Assembly (NCBI GenBank): GCA_021030915.1
Contig: JAGEMR010000055.1
Span: 1-64,000 of the forward strand
DNA length: 64,000 nucleotides
Reading direction: 5' to 3'
From: Astrothelium macrocarpum
Taxonomy: Eukaryota > Ascomycota > Dothideomycetes > Trypetheliales > Trypetheliaceae
The notes beneath the pieces are model-generated. The model was not told where the DNA came from, searched no databases, and saw only the letters and a program-made list of their open reading frames with translations. Shown here one piece after another: positions 21,726 to 32,673 of this stretch. Each line of letters opens with the position of its first letter. The stretch's first letter is position 1. The position numbers and the translations under genes are program-made.

Positions 21726-24700
21726 ATGGCACACTGGCGAACGAGAGGCGTGGTGGAAGATTCTGAAGAAGAGGAAGATCTTACTAGCCATGCTTTTGAC
21801 TTGGAAACTCGGAAGGATGCAGACGCGTTGCAGCATACGCAAAATGTTCAGAGCGATCGTGACTCATTCAGCGGGCTTGTGAAGCTGGATGATCGTCTTG
21901 GCCAGAGAGAAGATTTCGAGCTATCTCCACTATCGCCGCTCTTTGAAAGTCAGGACGGCTCAAGTCAGGATCTTCCATCTTCGGCAGCTCTCCTGCAGTC
22001 CAGACGTGGCGAACGGTTGCCCCAGACCGAGGAGGCACAGAAAAGAGTATGGCTCCAACCACAGTCGCCCCAGAGCGAATCGAGCTCGCCTTTAAGCGAC
22101 GTTCCGTCTATTCTCGAAAGCCCCGAGCACTTCGTCCCCCAAAGGTCGGATCAGCGACAAGAAGAGAGAAACCCACACCATAGACTGCACCTGAGGGAAA
22201 GAACTCTTATACAACTTCACCCATATGTGTTAGAGAATGAAAGATACCGTACTACGATGAAAGCTAGTGGTGTTCGACCGGCGCGACTTACAAACCATGT
22301 GCTCGAACCGGCACCATTCGGGCAGAACGATTCGAGTCAGGACACCGACTTCATTTCGGAACAATGCAGCTCTTCCCCTCTGCAGCATCACCAATCGGAT
22401 CTGGAGATCATGTCAAATCGAGATGAGACTGTTGGGCGACTCCAGCCTCCTGGCCCTCATGGCTATTCCCAATGTGCGCTTAACGACGATGACGATCTCC
22501 CGGACGTCAACGCCATTCTTAGCCGAGTAACTCCAGAGCGTGGCAACAAGAGGAGAAAATTAATGCATGTCTCAATCCCAACAGGCTCGAAACAATTACA
22601 GAAAGCCTCAAACACCACTCACAAGTTACCTCCTTCTCCTCCCACCTCGAGTCAGAGTCCTCCTGCCACCGTTTCAAGACCCATCCACTTTGGATTTCGT
22701 GTCCCAAAAAGTATAGCAGAGTTGCCCTTGGCTACGCCGATATCTCCTGTCAAGTTTGGCCAAAAGACGAATAGAAATGGAAGTGCTCTACCAAGTCAGA
22801 GCCCGTGGTCCAGATCTCCAAAGGAATCATCATCTTCTTCAAACATACACAGGATGGTCATTGTCTCGTCGGAATCTTCGTGTTCTGAGTCAGAAATTTC
22901 TTCGAACGACGCAGTAGAATTGAAGCGTCTACAGAAACGAATCAAAGGCGTTTTACCAGCTTCTTGGCTCAAGCTCGACAAGCAGTCTCGCCAAACTAAT
23001 GAAGTGAAAGTCGGAGCTAGATATCATCGTGATTCAAGTCCACAGCAATACGCCAAACGCCAGCGAGGTGTTGCTCAAAAACACACCAAACACAAAGTGT
23101 CGCCCTCGGAATCGAGGGTAACAATGGAAGGTGCTTGGGAGATTGCAAGCTCTGATTCGAGACCGATTAATAATGAGAATACGAAGTGTCTTACACAAGA
23201 AATGGTACATGCGGTTGATAGTCTCTCGAGTGTCAATGGTAACATTGATTCTGACACGTCCGACATGGAAGCCTCCTGGCTGGATCCAATGCTACCTTCC
23301 CTGCCCCGAACACAACGGACCACTTCTCGCAAGAGTAAGAAAAAGCAAACGAGATTGGACAAAAGTTTTCGGCATCATGAAAAGGCTGCAGGCGTCGAAC
23401 GCTTCAATCTTCATACGGAGATTGACCTCGACACAGACCAAAGAGAATGGCAAAAAAATGATTCTACACTTGTTAGGAACAGAGAACCAGGGAGCTTTAG
23501 GTTGCCACGCTTAAGTATTCTTGATTTTGCTCAAACCTCAAACGAAGACTCGTCCAAAATGCCGCAATCCCCGAGAGTTGCAGCTCGACATGCTCGAAAA
23601 CGACCTGATCGTGGAAGACAAAGCGCTTGGGGAAAGTACATCAAGCTTCACACGCATCAAGATACAGAAGATGCAAACGAGGTCTTGCGCGCATGGCGTA
23701 CTGGGAAGATCTCCCCCAACGAGCAAAGTCAGCCAGCAATTCTCACTGATCATCGCCTACCTCTGCAGAAACGGCAAGATAACCAGCATCATATTGCTGA
23801 ACGACACCCTGATGTTGAAGCAAAAGCCATCACTGCAGCCAAAACCATGAGAGCACATCGGTCGATTTCAACGGTGACGTCTTTGCCTGGACAGCAAACT
23901 CTAGAGCACATGCGAATGTCACAAATGGGCAAGTCCGATAGATCTGCTCAATGGCAGTCTACCACTCAAAAACATCAACGACCTGGCTCGGTGCACCAAA
24001 CTCGTGGTCACCAACATTTTAGCCGAATGGCACAGTTGGAAACCCTAGAAGAAGACTTTGATGAAGCCCATCCAGAAGTTGCCTTTCAAAGGAAATTATC
24101 CCGGCTGGATAGCTTCAAAGCTAAGGAACATATCCCAATGCCCGTATTTACTTGCCAGTCTGCACGAACCGGTGGAAAATCTCGGAAAGCAGTGCCGATC
24201 CGCATCGATGCTGAAGCGAAATCATACCGACAACCCAATGAACCACTTCCAATCGAACACGTCGCTACTGTCGTGAAAAATCCGGTCCCCGGAGTTGAGC
24301 TGGCGTCACTGCAAGGTCTCGGACCTTATGGCACGCAATATGCAATTGATTTTGACGTGTCTCCCCTGCACCCTGGAACATATTTTCACCAAAACACATT
24401 CGTCGGGAGTGGTGCCTTTTCTGAAGCCTTTTCTCGAATAAATCGTAATCTAGATGAACCCGCTGCTGCTACAACCATATCTTTCGGTGGCCAGGAATGG
24501 AGGTGGGGTTCTTGGAATGGTGGACTGGAGTCGCAACTGGAAACAATCTTGGATACTTTAGCAATCAAGAATTCCGCAAGTTCTTCCGAAAAATGGCCAT
24601 CATCGCAAGCTCCGGCAATTTTGGAGGACATCATCCGTTGGCTATCAAGATCGCTTTTCTTTCTAGATGTCATCGATCGAAGCTCATGTCTTTCAAAAAT

Positions 24701-27700
24701 GATGAATTTGTTAGACCCATTTCGCAACAACGTTGTTCTCTTCGCAAACACGTGTTCTGGAGAACAGCTTTTCAGCCCGATCAAGGACGCTCCATTTGCT
24801 ACAATCTTAGCTCAAATTGTCGTTCTTGCTAGTCAGCTCCTGCAAATCTCGAATCATCCGGCTGTTAATGAGAGGCTGAAAGCAGATGTCAAGGCATTCA
24901 TGGTTGCCTCCTGCGATTCTTTGTTGTCTTTGCTATTGTCAAAAGGAATGGTGTCTTTGCGGGACTTTCAGGAACGACACCGACGACACACTGTCTGCGA
25001 AGCTGGGATAAGGAACAGCGATGTGGCTGTTGAGTCTCTTGTCATCCTAAAAACGGCCCTGCAATCTCCGATTTTGGAACGCAACTTATTCTGGAAACTC
25101 GTGAACGGCCACTACATCTCAAACGTCAGACATTCTAATAACGTCCGAGTTTTTGATGCTGTTTGGTACGACTTGTTCACCCTTCTACCATTTCTTGAAT
25201 TTGATCAAGCTGGAGTTGTCCAAGTCGGATCAAGGTTTCAACATTCTTTGGAAGATTGGTCCCTCCCGAGAAGTTTGGTAGCACGACTGTGTCACTTTGC
25301 AAATCATGGCGACAGAAACCCGGGTGCAACGATTAACGACTATTTTCGAGCAACGCTAAGTCGATGTTTCAATCTGATAGAGGCATGGGGTTGGCGAAAA
25401 TGCGAGCCTATCCTCGGTGTTGTATTTGACTTTTTCGCACAGAACAATTTATGTCTGCTCCGGAATGAGCAGAGCTTCGGGTCGCCGCCTTTTCTTAGTT
25501 GTCTTGATCAAGAACCAGACCTTTCATTGCAATTAGTAGACTCTTCTTTTCACATCTTTCTTAAAATGCTCGCCGTCGGATTGCGGGGTTTGCAATCAAT
25601 ATATCCCGAGAAGAAATTACGCAATTCCGTATGGCGCTACCTTCCTAATCATGGCCGAGCTCATAGAAAAGAGGATGCATTACAGCAACAGCATCTCAAC
25701 GCCCTAAGAAATCACCATGATATTCTCTGCACTTTGTATTGGGCTGTGCCCCCATCTTGTCGACCGCCTATCGACCAGTTGCGAAATCTTGTAGATCATG
25801 CTCACTCTCATAAAGAAATTTGCCGCTTGAATATGCAGGCTTGGACTAATCTCGTCAGGTTTCTTATCTCGAATAAGGAGTCTGCTTCGGTCATAAAGCC
25901 ATTTGCCTCTTGGTACCATGACATTGTTCAAACCAATCTTGATCAGTACCGATATGCACGTAAGGAGGCGGAAGAGCAGTATCAACGGGCAAATTCGAAT
26001 GGACAAGCAGATATTAGCCAAAGCCTTCTCGAGTCCACCATTGCAAACAACCAACGGCATATCGTGGCTCTCATTCGGGATGCGCTGGCTTCTCTTAAAT
26101 CTGTTGCTCGAAATGCTCAAAATTCTGAGACTGTGAACAGCTTGGTGCAAGAGTCCTCAATCTTAGAGAATGTGACCAGCATCTCATTCAATTCGAAAAA
26201 TCATCAGCTCTTTCCAGTCATTTCTGACGGCTTAGACCTGATTTTAGATTGCATCGATCGTAATCTGGACACCCCGATGTGTGCTCCTCTACAACAATCG
26301 GAAGAAAGTCAAGAATATGGTGACTGGTCAGGATTTGAAGCTGTGGAGATTGATGGATCCCTTATCGAGCAACATCCATTAATGTACTTCTCCGGACCCC
26401 TAACAATGTTGGTGTCCAATGCATTCGGCGCCGATCAGGCTCCTCACGATGCCGTATTGGTCAAGGTTGTTGATGTTTGGGTACGTTTAGCAGGAGCTCT
26501 CGTCCAGCAAGGATGCAAAGACTGGAACACGTACTTAGGACCATATGGCTCGTGGAATGCATTGAGGGATACCGAACAGAAAAGAGTCTACACACCACTA
26601 TTTTTGGCGCGTATTGTGGAAGATTGGCCTTCCTGCATTCAGCAGTTCGGTACGGTCATTAAGAGCGATTGGGTAGAATGTCTTGTTGAGCGTGAATCAC
26701 GACTTCATTACCAAAATCGATTAACAGCGGTGCAGCTCAATACAAATAAAGACGATCCGCTGATGACGAATATGCCTTTCACGACGGACCAAGACGGCAA
26801 GTATGACATCACACTGGACGCCTTTCGAGAAAGGCGATTGAGTGTTATTGCTGTACTGCTTTCAAATATCAGGAAAACTTTCGAAGACTCCAACCATATA
26901 CTTGACGATCGGGCAGCTACTCGGTCCGAGTGCACTGCACTCTTAACTCTGATGCAAGCCGCTATGAAAAGGAGGTATCAAGAATTACAAAATAACACTG
27001 CCAGCCATACAGACAAACCCTTCCTTGGATCTCCCGAAACCCAGACCGGTAAGGGCGCATATGTTGCCTTTGTCCAAGAAGTCGTATCTCTATTACAGCA
27101 GTACACCTCGGATATTGTCCCGGTGGATCGATTCTTCACTGACTCCACAGCCTTTCCATTGCCCAACACAGACCCCACATATGTAACAGGTCGCCTCAAA
27201 AGCTATTCACTCAGATTGCAGTCCACGAATCCTCAAACGCTGAAGCAGATAGCTACTTTTGTTCTCACAACATCGGAACGCGCTGCGATTGATGGACAAC
27301 AGAGATATCTTACCGGCCAAATTCGGGCGGCAGTAGAAGACGTGCATGAACACAGTGCGCACGCACGGACTCTCAGGATCTTGTTGCTCATTGGTATATT
27401 TCCGGCTTTTATTAGCCAATCCTTCAAGACTGTTGCTGGGGCTCTAATCGCTCGGCCAATCCTCGAAGTTTCTGCAATGCTGTTTCAGGATCTGAGAACA
27501 AAGTTCAATGCATTCAATCGATCAAGTGCAGAAGCTGTCATTGAGCTCTGCACGTCATTCTTGCGCGTTCTAGAAACTAATGTTCGTCAAAGACTGTGGC
27601 AAAGCGAAGACCTTCTGGAAGCCCATACTTTGAATCTATTGGCCTCGATTTACGAGATAATTGTTGCAATCCTCCCACTTGTGATTTACCTACATCGTAC

Positions 27701-28109
27701 AGCCGCTGCAGCGACGTGTGCGTGTGAAACCATAGTGTCCCTCATTGAGCTAGGGTGGTGGATCAAAGCATCGTTGAGAGGGTCAACATCGAGTGACGTA
27801 CCTGCTGCAAGAAATAAGTCTGACACAGGAGCGTCAGATAGATCTTTGAGGGAGGTGAGTATCTTCTGCGCGTCGGAACTGAGCAAAGCATTTGAAAAGG
27901 GATGGGCTTGGAGTGACGGCAAATTATGGTGGGAACTCCGAAGAGGCATGAAACATGAAGTACCCGTTGACTTTGGCTCCATTGAAGAGCAAGGTGCGAG
28001 GCTCTCGAACTTAGTCGAGACTCTGTCAACATCGACTGCGCAACTGGCGAGCGACCACGAAGGCCGGGAATCGCGTTTGAAGCTTAGAACAGTTCCAGTA
28101 TTTTTCTGA
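21726..28109 (+). CDS. MUS7: Mus7/Mms22-family replication-fork repair protein
   Basis: The fungal Mms22/Mus7 protein, a scaffold of the Rtt101-Mms1-Mms22 cullin ligase pathway (S. pombe Mus7). It promotes recovery of stalled or broken replication forks. A single uninterrupted frame gives 2127 aa, a normal length for filamentous ascomycetes. The start MAHWRTRGVVEDSEEEED matches the family's typical acidic opening. Residues to about 850 are low-complexity, rich in Ser, Gln and charged residues. The conserved Mus7 domain begins around GLGPYGTQYAIDFDVSPLHP and contains VWRYLPNHGRAHRKEDALQQ and LNALRNHHDILCTLYWAVPP, which are diagnostic. No intron is needed. It is tail-to-tail with MGS1, another fork-maintenance gene. 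Confidence 0.93.
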   Translation: MAHWRTRGVVEDSEEEEDLTSHAFDLETRKDADALQHTQNVQSDRDSFSGLVKLDDRLGQREDFELSPLSPLFESQDGSSQDLPSSAALLQSRRGERLPQTEEAQKRVWLQPQSPQSESSSPLSDVPSILESPEHFVPQRSDQRQEERNPHHRLHLRERTLIQLHPYVLENERYRTTMKASGVRPARLTNHVLEPAPFGQNDSSQDTDFISEQCSSSPLQHHQSDLEIMSNRDETVGRLQPPGPHGYSQCALNDDDDLPDVNAILSRVTPERGNKRRKLMHVSIPTGSKQLQKASNTTHKLPPSPPTSSQSPPATVSRPIHFGFRVPKSIAELPLATPISPVKFGQKTNRNGSALPSQSPWSRSPKESSSSSNIHRMVIVSSESSCSESEISSNDAVELKRLQKRIKGVLPASWLKLDKQSRQTNEVKVGARYHRDSSPQQYAKRQRGVAQKHTKHKVSPSESRVTMEGAWEIASSDSRPINNENTKCLTQEMVHAVDSLSSVNGNIDSDTSDMEASWLDPMLPSLPRTQRTTSRKSKKKQTRLDKSFRHHEKAAGVERFNLHTEIDLDTDQREWQKNDSTLVRNREPGSFRLPRLSILDFAQTSNEDSSKMPQSPRVAARHARKRPDRGRQSAWGKYIKLHTHQDTEDANEVLRAWRTGKISPNEQSQPAILTDHRLPLQKRQDNQHHIAERHPDVEAKAITAAKTMRAHRSISTVTSLPGQQTLEHMRMSQMGKSDRSAQWQSTTQKHQRPGSVHQTRGHQHFSRMAQLETLEEDFDEAHPEVAFQRKLSRLDSFKAKEHIPMPVFTCQSARTGGKSRKAVPIRIDAEAKSYRQPNEPLPIEHVATVVKNPVPGVELASLQGLGPYGTQYAIDFDVSPLHPGTYFHQNTFVGSGAFSEAFSRINRNLDEPAAATTISFGGQEWRWGSWNGGLESQLETILDTLAIKNSASSSEKWPSSQAPAILEDIIRWLSRSLFFLDVIDRSSCLSKMMNLLDPFRNNVVLFANTCSGEQLFSPIKDAPFATILAQIVVLASQLLQISNHPAVNERLKADVKAFMVASCDSLLSLLLSKGMVSLRDFQERHRRHTVCEAGIRNSDVAVESLVILKTALQSPILERNLFWKLVNGHYISNVRHSNNVRVFDAVWYDLFTLLPFLEFDQAGVVQVGSRFQHSLEDWSLPRSLVARLCHFANHGDRNPGATINDYFRATLSRCFNLIEAWGWRKCEPILGVVFDFFAQNNLCLLRNEQSFGSPPFLSCLDQEPDLSLQLVDSSFHIFLKMLAVGLRGLQSIYPEKKLRNSVWRYLPNHGRAHRKEDALQQQHLNALRNHHDILCTLYWAVPPSCRPPIDQLRNLVDHAHSHKEICRLNMQAWTNLVRFLISNKESASVIKPFASWYHDIVQTNLDQYRYARKEAEEQYQRANSNGQADISQSLLESTIANNQRHIVALIRDALASLKSVARNAQNSETVNSLVQESSILENVTSISFNSKNHQLFPVISDGLDLILDCIDRNLDTPMCAPLQQSEESQEYGDWSGFEAVEIDGSLIEQHPLMYFSGPLTMLVSNAFGADQAPHDAVLVKVVDVWVRLAGALVQQGCKDWNTYLGPYGSWNALRDTEQKRVYTPLFLARIVEDWPSCIQQFGTVIKSDWVECLVERESRLHYQNRLTAVQLNTNKDDPLMTNMPFTTDQDGKYDITLDAFRERRLSVIAVLLSNIRKTFEDSNHILDDRAATRSECTALLTLMQAAMKRRYQELQNNTASHTDKPFLGSPETQTGKGAYVAFVQEVVSLLQQYTSDIVPVDRFFTDSTAFPLPNTDPTYVTGRLKSYSLRLQSTNPQTLKQIATFVLTTSERAAIDGQQRYLTGQIRAAVEDVHEHSAHARTLRILLLIGIFPAFISQSFKTVAGALIARPILEVSAMLFQDLRTKFNAFNRSSAEAVIELCTSFLRVLETNVRQRLWQSEDLLEAHTLNLLASIYEIIVAILPLVIYLHRTAAAATCACETIVSLIELGWWIKASLRGSTSSDVPAARNKSDTGASDRSLREVSIFCASELSKAFEKGWAWSDGKLWWELRRGMKHEVPVDFGSIEEQGARLSNLVETLSTSTAQLASDHEGRESRLKLRTVPVFF

Positions 28110-29009
28110 CTTAAGTCTGTTCCATTTTTTCCACACCTTTGAATGCTAAACTTCATCATGCAAAAGTTGTGCATGCTCAAGGTAATGATTCAACCAGATC
28201 CAAAGCGCGAAGATCCTACCCAATCGTTTCCGTAGATAAGCTTTCGTCCCGTTTATATTGACCAGAGCAGATTCTCCCGTAAGTGTGTATTCCAAGGCTC
28301 AATCAATCTCTGGAACATTTTCTCGTGAATAGATTAACGTTCATCGTTGAATCTAAAGGCAAGCGTAGGGAAAATAACACAGAATAGTTCCGAGGGGAAG
28401 TGAACGTGTTTGTCCATTTGATGTCCTGGCAGTGCAGAATCACTGTGGTTTGACCCAGGTACTTGGGTTGCCGTCAGGAGTTCCAAGAGGTCATGCAAGA
28501 ACACCAAACCATTTAAAGTGAGATTTTTCTGGAGAGTTGTTCCACTTATTACAATAGGGCGTTTCCCTAACACATGTGTAGCAAATTACAGTTCCATCTC
28601 CAGCAGGCCATGACAGTTCTTCTCGAAGGCACTGGTGCCCCACCGAAAATGGGTCTTGGCTTGGTTGCCTGACTCGTGGACTATACCTTGGGGTTATTGA
28701 TCTTACTTCCAAAATGAAAATTTTACTAACACTCGATTTCTAAACCTGAAAGTCTCCGCCAATACGGATAACCTTGAAGCTTACCAGATAGTCTCATTCG
28801 CAAAACTAACTTGAATCTTTGTCGTGAGCCTGAAACGATACTTGGATAGCTCTGCGACGGCTGACGGGGCCTTCGTAGTCAAGATCCAGGTCATTCTCGG
28901 TTCCAAGATCTTCGTTCTTCAAGAACTCCACAAACCTCCTCCCTTACAATGATTAGATCGGAAATCTCCAACCCATTTTCAATAGACCATTTGATCGCTT
29001 GCCTGTGGC
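28110..29009. other. convergent intergenic region, MUS7 / MGS1
   Basis: This 900-bp stretch lies between the stop codons of MUS7 and MGS1 and holds both 3' UTRs. Its right part contains a short minus-strand frame resembling the MGS1 tail (annotated separately). Other frames here show no recognisable product. Confidence 0.45.
28806..28940 (-). other. diverged second copy of the MGS1 C-terminal tail
   Basis: This minus-strand frame of 44 residues plus a stop codon lies just downstream of the MGS1 stop. It reads RRFVEFLKNEDLGT and then ENDLDLDYEGP, which parallels the true MGS1 end, GRKFLEDRDLGVEIDSDYED. An AG that could act as an acceptor (ttgtaag) directly precedes it. It could be a relic of a tandem duplication, an alternative last exon, or a chance match between acidic tails. 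No good donor pairing was found. Confidence 0.4.
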
Positions 29010-30596
29010 TCAAGAAGGGTCCTCATAGTCAGAATCAATTTCAACACCCAAATCTCGATCCTCCAAGAACTTTCTGCCCCTTAGCCTCTCGGGCAGGTAA
29101 TCTTGCTTCACTTTTCCATCGACATAACTAGGATTGTACTTGTATCCCTTGCCGTAATCCAGCTCTTTCATCAATTTCGTAGGAGCGTTGCGTAGATGTA
29201 CAGGGATAGCCAGGCCTCCAACGCCAGGCTCTCTCAAGGCGTCAAAGGCATTGTTGAGCCCTCGATATGCTCGGGTACTCTTTGGCGCTAGAGCACAGGC
29301 AACTGTCGCATGAGCAAGGTTGATGCGAGCTTCTGGCATTCCAATCTTCTCGGCTGCAGCATAGGCTGCAGTGGCTAACGGCAGGATCGTATTGTCAGCA
29401 AGGCCAATATCCTCACTGCTTAGAACAATAATCCGGCGGGCAATGAAAAGCGGGTCCTCACCAGACTGGAGCATTCTGGCGAGATAATAGAGCGCAGCAT
29501 CAGCATCGGATCCTCGTATCGATTTGTGAAAAGCAGAGATAGTATCATAATGTTCATCACCGGCTCTATCGTAGACAAGAGTTTGTGTTAACGACTTCTT
29601 AATCTCAGCCTTCGTCATGCTGGGTCGTGTCGAGAGATCCAATGCAAGTTCCAGGAGATTGAGGGCGGATCTCGCGTCGCCGTCAGCAAACGCTGCGAGG
29701 TAGTGCATCAGCTCATCATCATCCATGAGCTTTGGTACACCATGATCCTTGCATTCAGCATCACGGGCCCGAGTCAAGATTGTGATTATATTTTCATCCG
29801 TAAGCTTGGATAACGTGAAAGTTCGGCACCTTGAGAGCAACGGGTTCACAACCTTAAAGCTTGGATTCTCTGTAGTCGCTCCAATCAATGTAATGGCTCC
29901 AGATTCTACGGGACCCAAGAATACATCCTGCTGCGATTTGCTGAATCGATGTATCTCATCACAAAAGATAATTGTCCTCTGCTCCCTTAGGCTGAGTTCA
30001 GTCTTTGCGTCTGCAAAAAGCTTCTTGCATTCCTGTACGCCACTACTCGTGCTGTTGATTTCGACAACCCTAGAACCTGAAGCTTGGCCGATTAATCTTG
30101 CTATACTTGTTTTGCCTGTTCCTGGAGCTCCCCACAAAATCATAGACGGAACACGGTCTTGCTCGATCAGTCCGCGGATAACTCCCGAGGGTCCAACAAG
30201 CTCTTGACCACACACCTCGTCAAGAGTTTTTGGTCGCATGCGCTCCGCCAATGGGGCCACCTTCTGCATAATATTGACTTTGACACGTTTTGGGGTTGGT
30301 CCTTGGTCTCCGTTTACGGCATCTTCCGGCTCATGAACTCTTTTTGACCAGTTGAACAATGCACGGGGTCCGTTCCGAGCATCAAGCGTTTGCAACTGGC
30401 CCTTGCCAGTGCCGTAGGAAGCAGCTTTCTGTACCGTAGGAGTTTGGAAGAAGTTCGGTGTCGCGCCAGTACCTTTACGATCTTCATTCTGCAAGACTGC
30501 CTTCGTCGAATCGAGAAATGACTTGCAGCCAGAGTCTAGGTGATTGTTGATATGTTTGTCTTGAACTTGACCACCGCATATGGGGCACTCCACCAT
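29010..30596 (-). CDS. MGS1: Mgs1/WRNIP1/RarA-family AAA+ ATPase
   Basis: A replication-associated AAA+ ATPase that binds ubiquitinated PCNA, modulates DNA polymerase delta and protects stalled forks. A single exon from the ATG at 30596 gives 528 aa; the longer frame begins at a TTG. The N-terminus is a UBZ4-type zinc finger, CPICGGQVQDKHINNHLDSGC, with C-x2-C and H-x3-C ligands at residues 4-24. Walker A is GAPGTGKT at 156-163 and Walker B is IIFCDEIHRF near 210. A conserved C-terminal MgsA oligomerisation domain contains IVLSSEDIGLAD and AYRGLNNAFDALREP. The tail is acidic. It is tail-to-tail with MUS7 and head-to-head with BNA3. Confidence 0.95.
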   Translation of the reverse strand: MVECPICGGQVQDKHINNHLDSGCKSFLDSTKAVLQNEDRKGTGATPNFFQTPTVQKAASYGTGKGQLQTLDARNGPRALFNWSKRVHEPEDAVNGDQGPTPKRVKVNIMQKVAPLAERMRPKTLDEVCGQELVGPSGVIRGLIEQDRVPSMILWGAPGTGKTSIARLIGQASGSRVVEINSTSSGVQECKKLFADAKTELSLREQRTIIFCDEIHRFSKSQQDVFLGPVESGAITLIGATTENPSFKVVNPLLSRCRTFTLSKLTDENIITILTRARDAECKDHGVPKLMDDDELMHYLAAFADGDARSALNLLELALDLSTRPSMTKAEIKKSLTQTLVYDRAGDEHYDTISAFHKSIRGSDADAALYYLARMLQSGEDPLFIARRIIVLSSEDIGLADNTILPLATAAYAAAEKIGMPEARINLAHATVACALAPKSTRAYRGLNNAFDALREPGVGGLAIPVHLRNAPTKLMKELDYGKGYKYNPSYVDGKVKQDYLPERLRGRKFLEDRDLGVEIDSDYEDPS

Positions 30597-30984
30597 GATT
30601 GTTACCGGCTTAATATCAGGGGAGCTAGACTCTAGCGCATCTATGGCGCGGTTCGCAGATATCCCCAAAACTTGGGATGAGAAATATCGGTGCGTTTCAA
30701 CGAGGCTGTGAGCGACCCCTCACGACCCCGGTAGCTGGATACATGCAATCATTGATTGAAAACGATACTGTGAAAAGGGTCGGTTGCTATTGTTGAGAGT
30801 CGCGTCGACTTGCGCATCAACTATGGTACCACTTCTGGTGCATAAACACTTCTTCCCGCAACCCCTGATAAGGCCACCGCTAGCCCGGGGATGGTAAGGT
30901 AGGACCTCAGGCCGGGCCGAGAGACGTCATCCCGCAAGAAAAATATTTGTATTGCTGTACAACACATTGAAAAATGGCGGGACA
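30597..30984. promoter_or_regulatory. divergent promoter region, MGS1 / BNA3
   Basis: These 388 bp separate the start codons of MGS1 and BNA3 and should hold both promoters. I assign no specific element. Confidence 0.45.
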
Positions 30985-32587
30985 ATGGGCAGAGCACTAA
31001 GGCATGGTCTTTGCATCGGATCTCGTCTTCGTACATATTTCCCTATTAGATCCAACCTTGCTGGAATTTGCACCCGGAGACTGCTTACAAGTAGGACAAT
31101 GCGGTCGGATCCGTTTCGGCCAGCAAGGAGAGTGGCAGGCCAGAAGCAAGATGTTTGGTTGGAACAATTATGATACCATGATACTGGTGTACATCTAACC
31201 TCTATTAGGTCCATCGTAAATGAAGCAGCCGTAGCTTCACCTGTGCAACCTATTGTCAACATGGGTCAAGGGTTCTTTGGGTATAATCCACCAAAGTTCG
31301 TAATCGATGCTGCGAAGGAGGCATTGGACAGGGTGGAATGCAACCAATATTCTCCGACAAAGGTAATATTATGTGTTCCTCTCATTCGTCTTGTTGCCAG
31401 CAGTCTCTTCATATCAAGCATCTATTTTTGCTCGATGGGATACCTAGTATTCATTTGAATTTCAGGGACGTCCAAGACTGAAAAAGGCCATTGCAAATGC
31501 CTATTCACCATTTTTTGGTCGCAAGCTTAACGCAGACACGGAAGTCACAATAACCACCGGAGCGAACGAAGGTATGCTGTCGGCCTTTATGGCTTTCCTA
31601 GAGGAGGGAGATGAAGTTATAGTTTTCGAGCCCTTCTTTGACCAATACATTTCCAACATCGAGATGCCTGGTGGAAAAATTGTTTACGTGCCTATCCACC
31701 CACCTACATTTGGCGCCACCAAAACGCAATCGGCAGCAGAGTGGTCCATTAACTTGAAAGATCTGGAGGCACGGATTAGCGAAAAGACTCGCATGATTGT
31801 ACTGAATTCGCCGCACAATCCCATCGGCAAGGTCTTTTCAGAAAGCGAACTAAGGGAGATTGGAAACTTGTGCGTGAAGCATAATATTCTCATCCTTAGC
31901 GATGAAGTCTATGATCGACTATACTACACACCGTTTACACGCATTGCAACACTGTCTCCCGAAATTGCTAATTTGACACTGACGGTGGGAAGCGGAGGAA
32001 AGAATTTCTATGCTACGGGATGGCGAGTGGGCTGGCTGATAGGGCCAGAGCATCTCATCAAATATGTGAGCGCGGCACATACACGGATATGTTACAGCAG
32101 CGTCAGTCCACTGCAAGAAGCCACGGCGATAGGGTTTGAAAAGGCAGATGAGGTGGGCTTCTGGGAAGAAAGCGTAAAGGAAATGAAACAGAAAATGGAT
32201 CGGTTCAACGAGGTATGGGCAGAGCTGGGGCTTCCAGTAAGTTCTTTGGGGCTCAACAGACTGGCCGTGGCAAAGGGCAGCTAACAGATAGTGCTTTAGT
32301 ATTCCGATCCCGAGGGCGGATATTTTGTCCTTGTCAATATGGCAAAGGTCAAACTACCTGCTGGATATAGCTTCCCACCACATGTAGCGGAGCGTCCTCG
32401 TGATTTCAAATTAGCTTGGTTCTTGATTATGGAAATTGGCGTTGCTGCAATTCCACCCACGGAGTTTTTTACTCCTGAGAATGCACACATTGTAGAAGAC
32501 TATATGAGGTTCGCGGTTTGTAAAGACGACGACGTGTTGGAGACAGCAAAGGAGAGGCTGAGGGGACTGAAGAGATACATTGAGTAA
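30985..32587 (+). CDS. BNA3: kynurenine aminotransferase / cysteine-S-conjugate beta-lyase (Bna3 type)
   Basis: A PLP-dependent class I/II aminotransferase that converts kynurenine to kynurenic acid. Exons 30985-31157, 31209-31362, 31466-32236 and 32300-32587 give 461 aa with matching phases. The first exon supplies a basic, mitochondrial-type leader (MGRALRHGLCIGSRLR). A start at the second ATG (31099) would give a cytosolic form. Family marks include NMGQGFFGYNPPKFVIDAAK, TTGANEGMLSAFMAFLEEGD, NSPHNPIGKVFSESEL, DEVYDRLYY, and the PLP lysine in GSGGKNFYATGWRVGW. The second exon ends at YSPTK and exon 3 continues GRPRLKKAIA. It is head-to-head with MGS1. Confidence 0.92.
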
Positions 32588-32622
32588 GACTGGGGTCAAG
32601 CCGCATCTTATCTAGTGTACAA

Positions 32623-32653
32623 TCTACCTAGGCAGTCGTACTGAGTAGGTAGA
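32623..32653. repeat. inverted repeat, 8-bp arms
   Basis: tctaccta at 32623-32630 is the exact reverse complement of taggtaga at 32646-32653, with a 15-nt spacer. It could form a hairpin near the end of the BNA3 transcript or be a dyad binding site. Confidence 0.6.
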
Positions 32654-32673
32654 TAGTATTCAAGTTAGACTTG

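Noticed and set aside
32237..32299. End of the third BNA3 exon read through into its intron
   Set aside because: The frame stops at once in the intron, and splicing to 32300 restores the conserved YSDPEGGYFVLV region.
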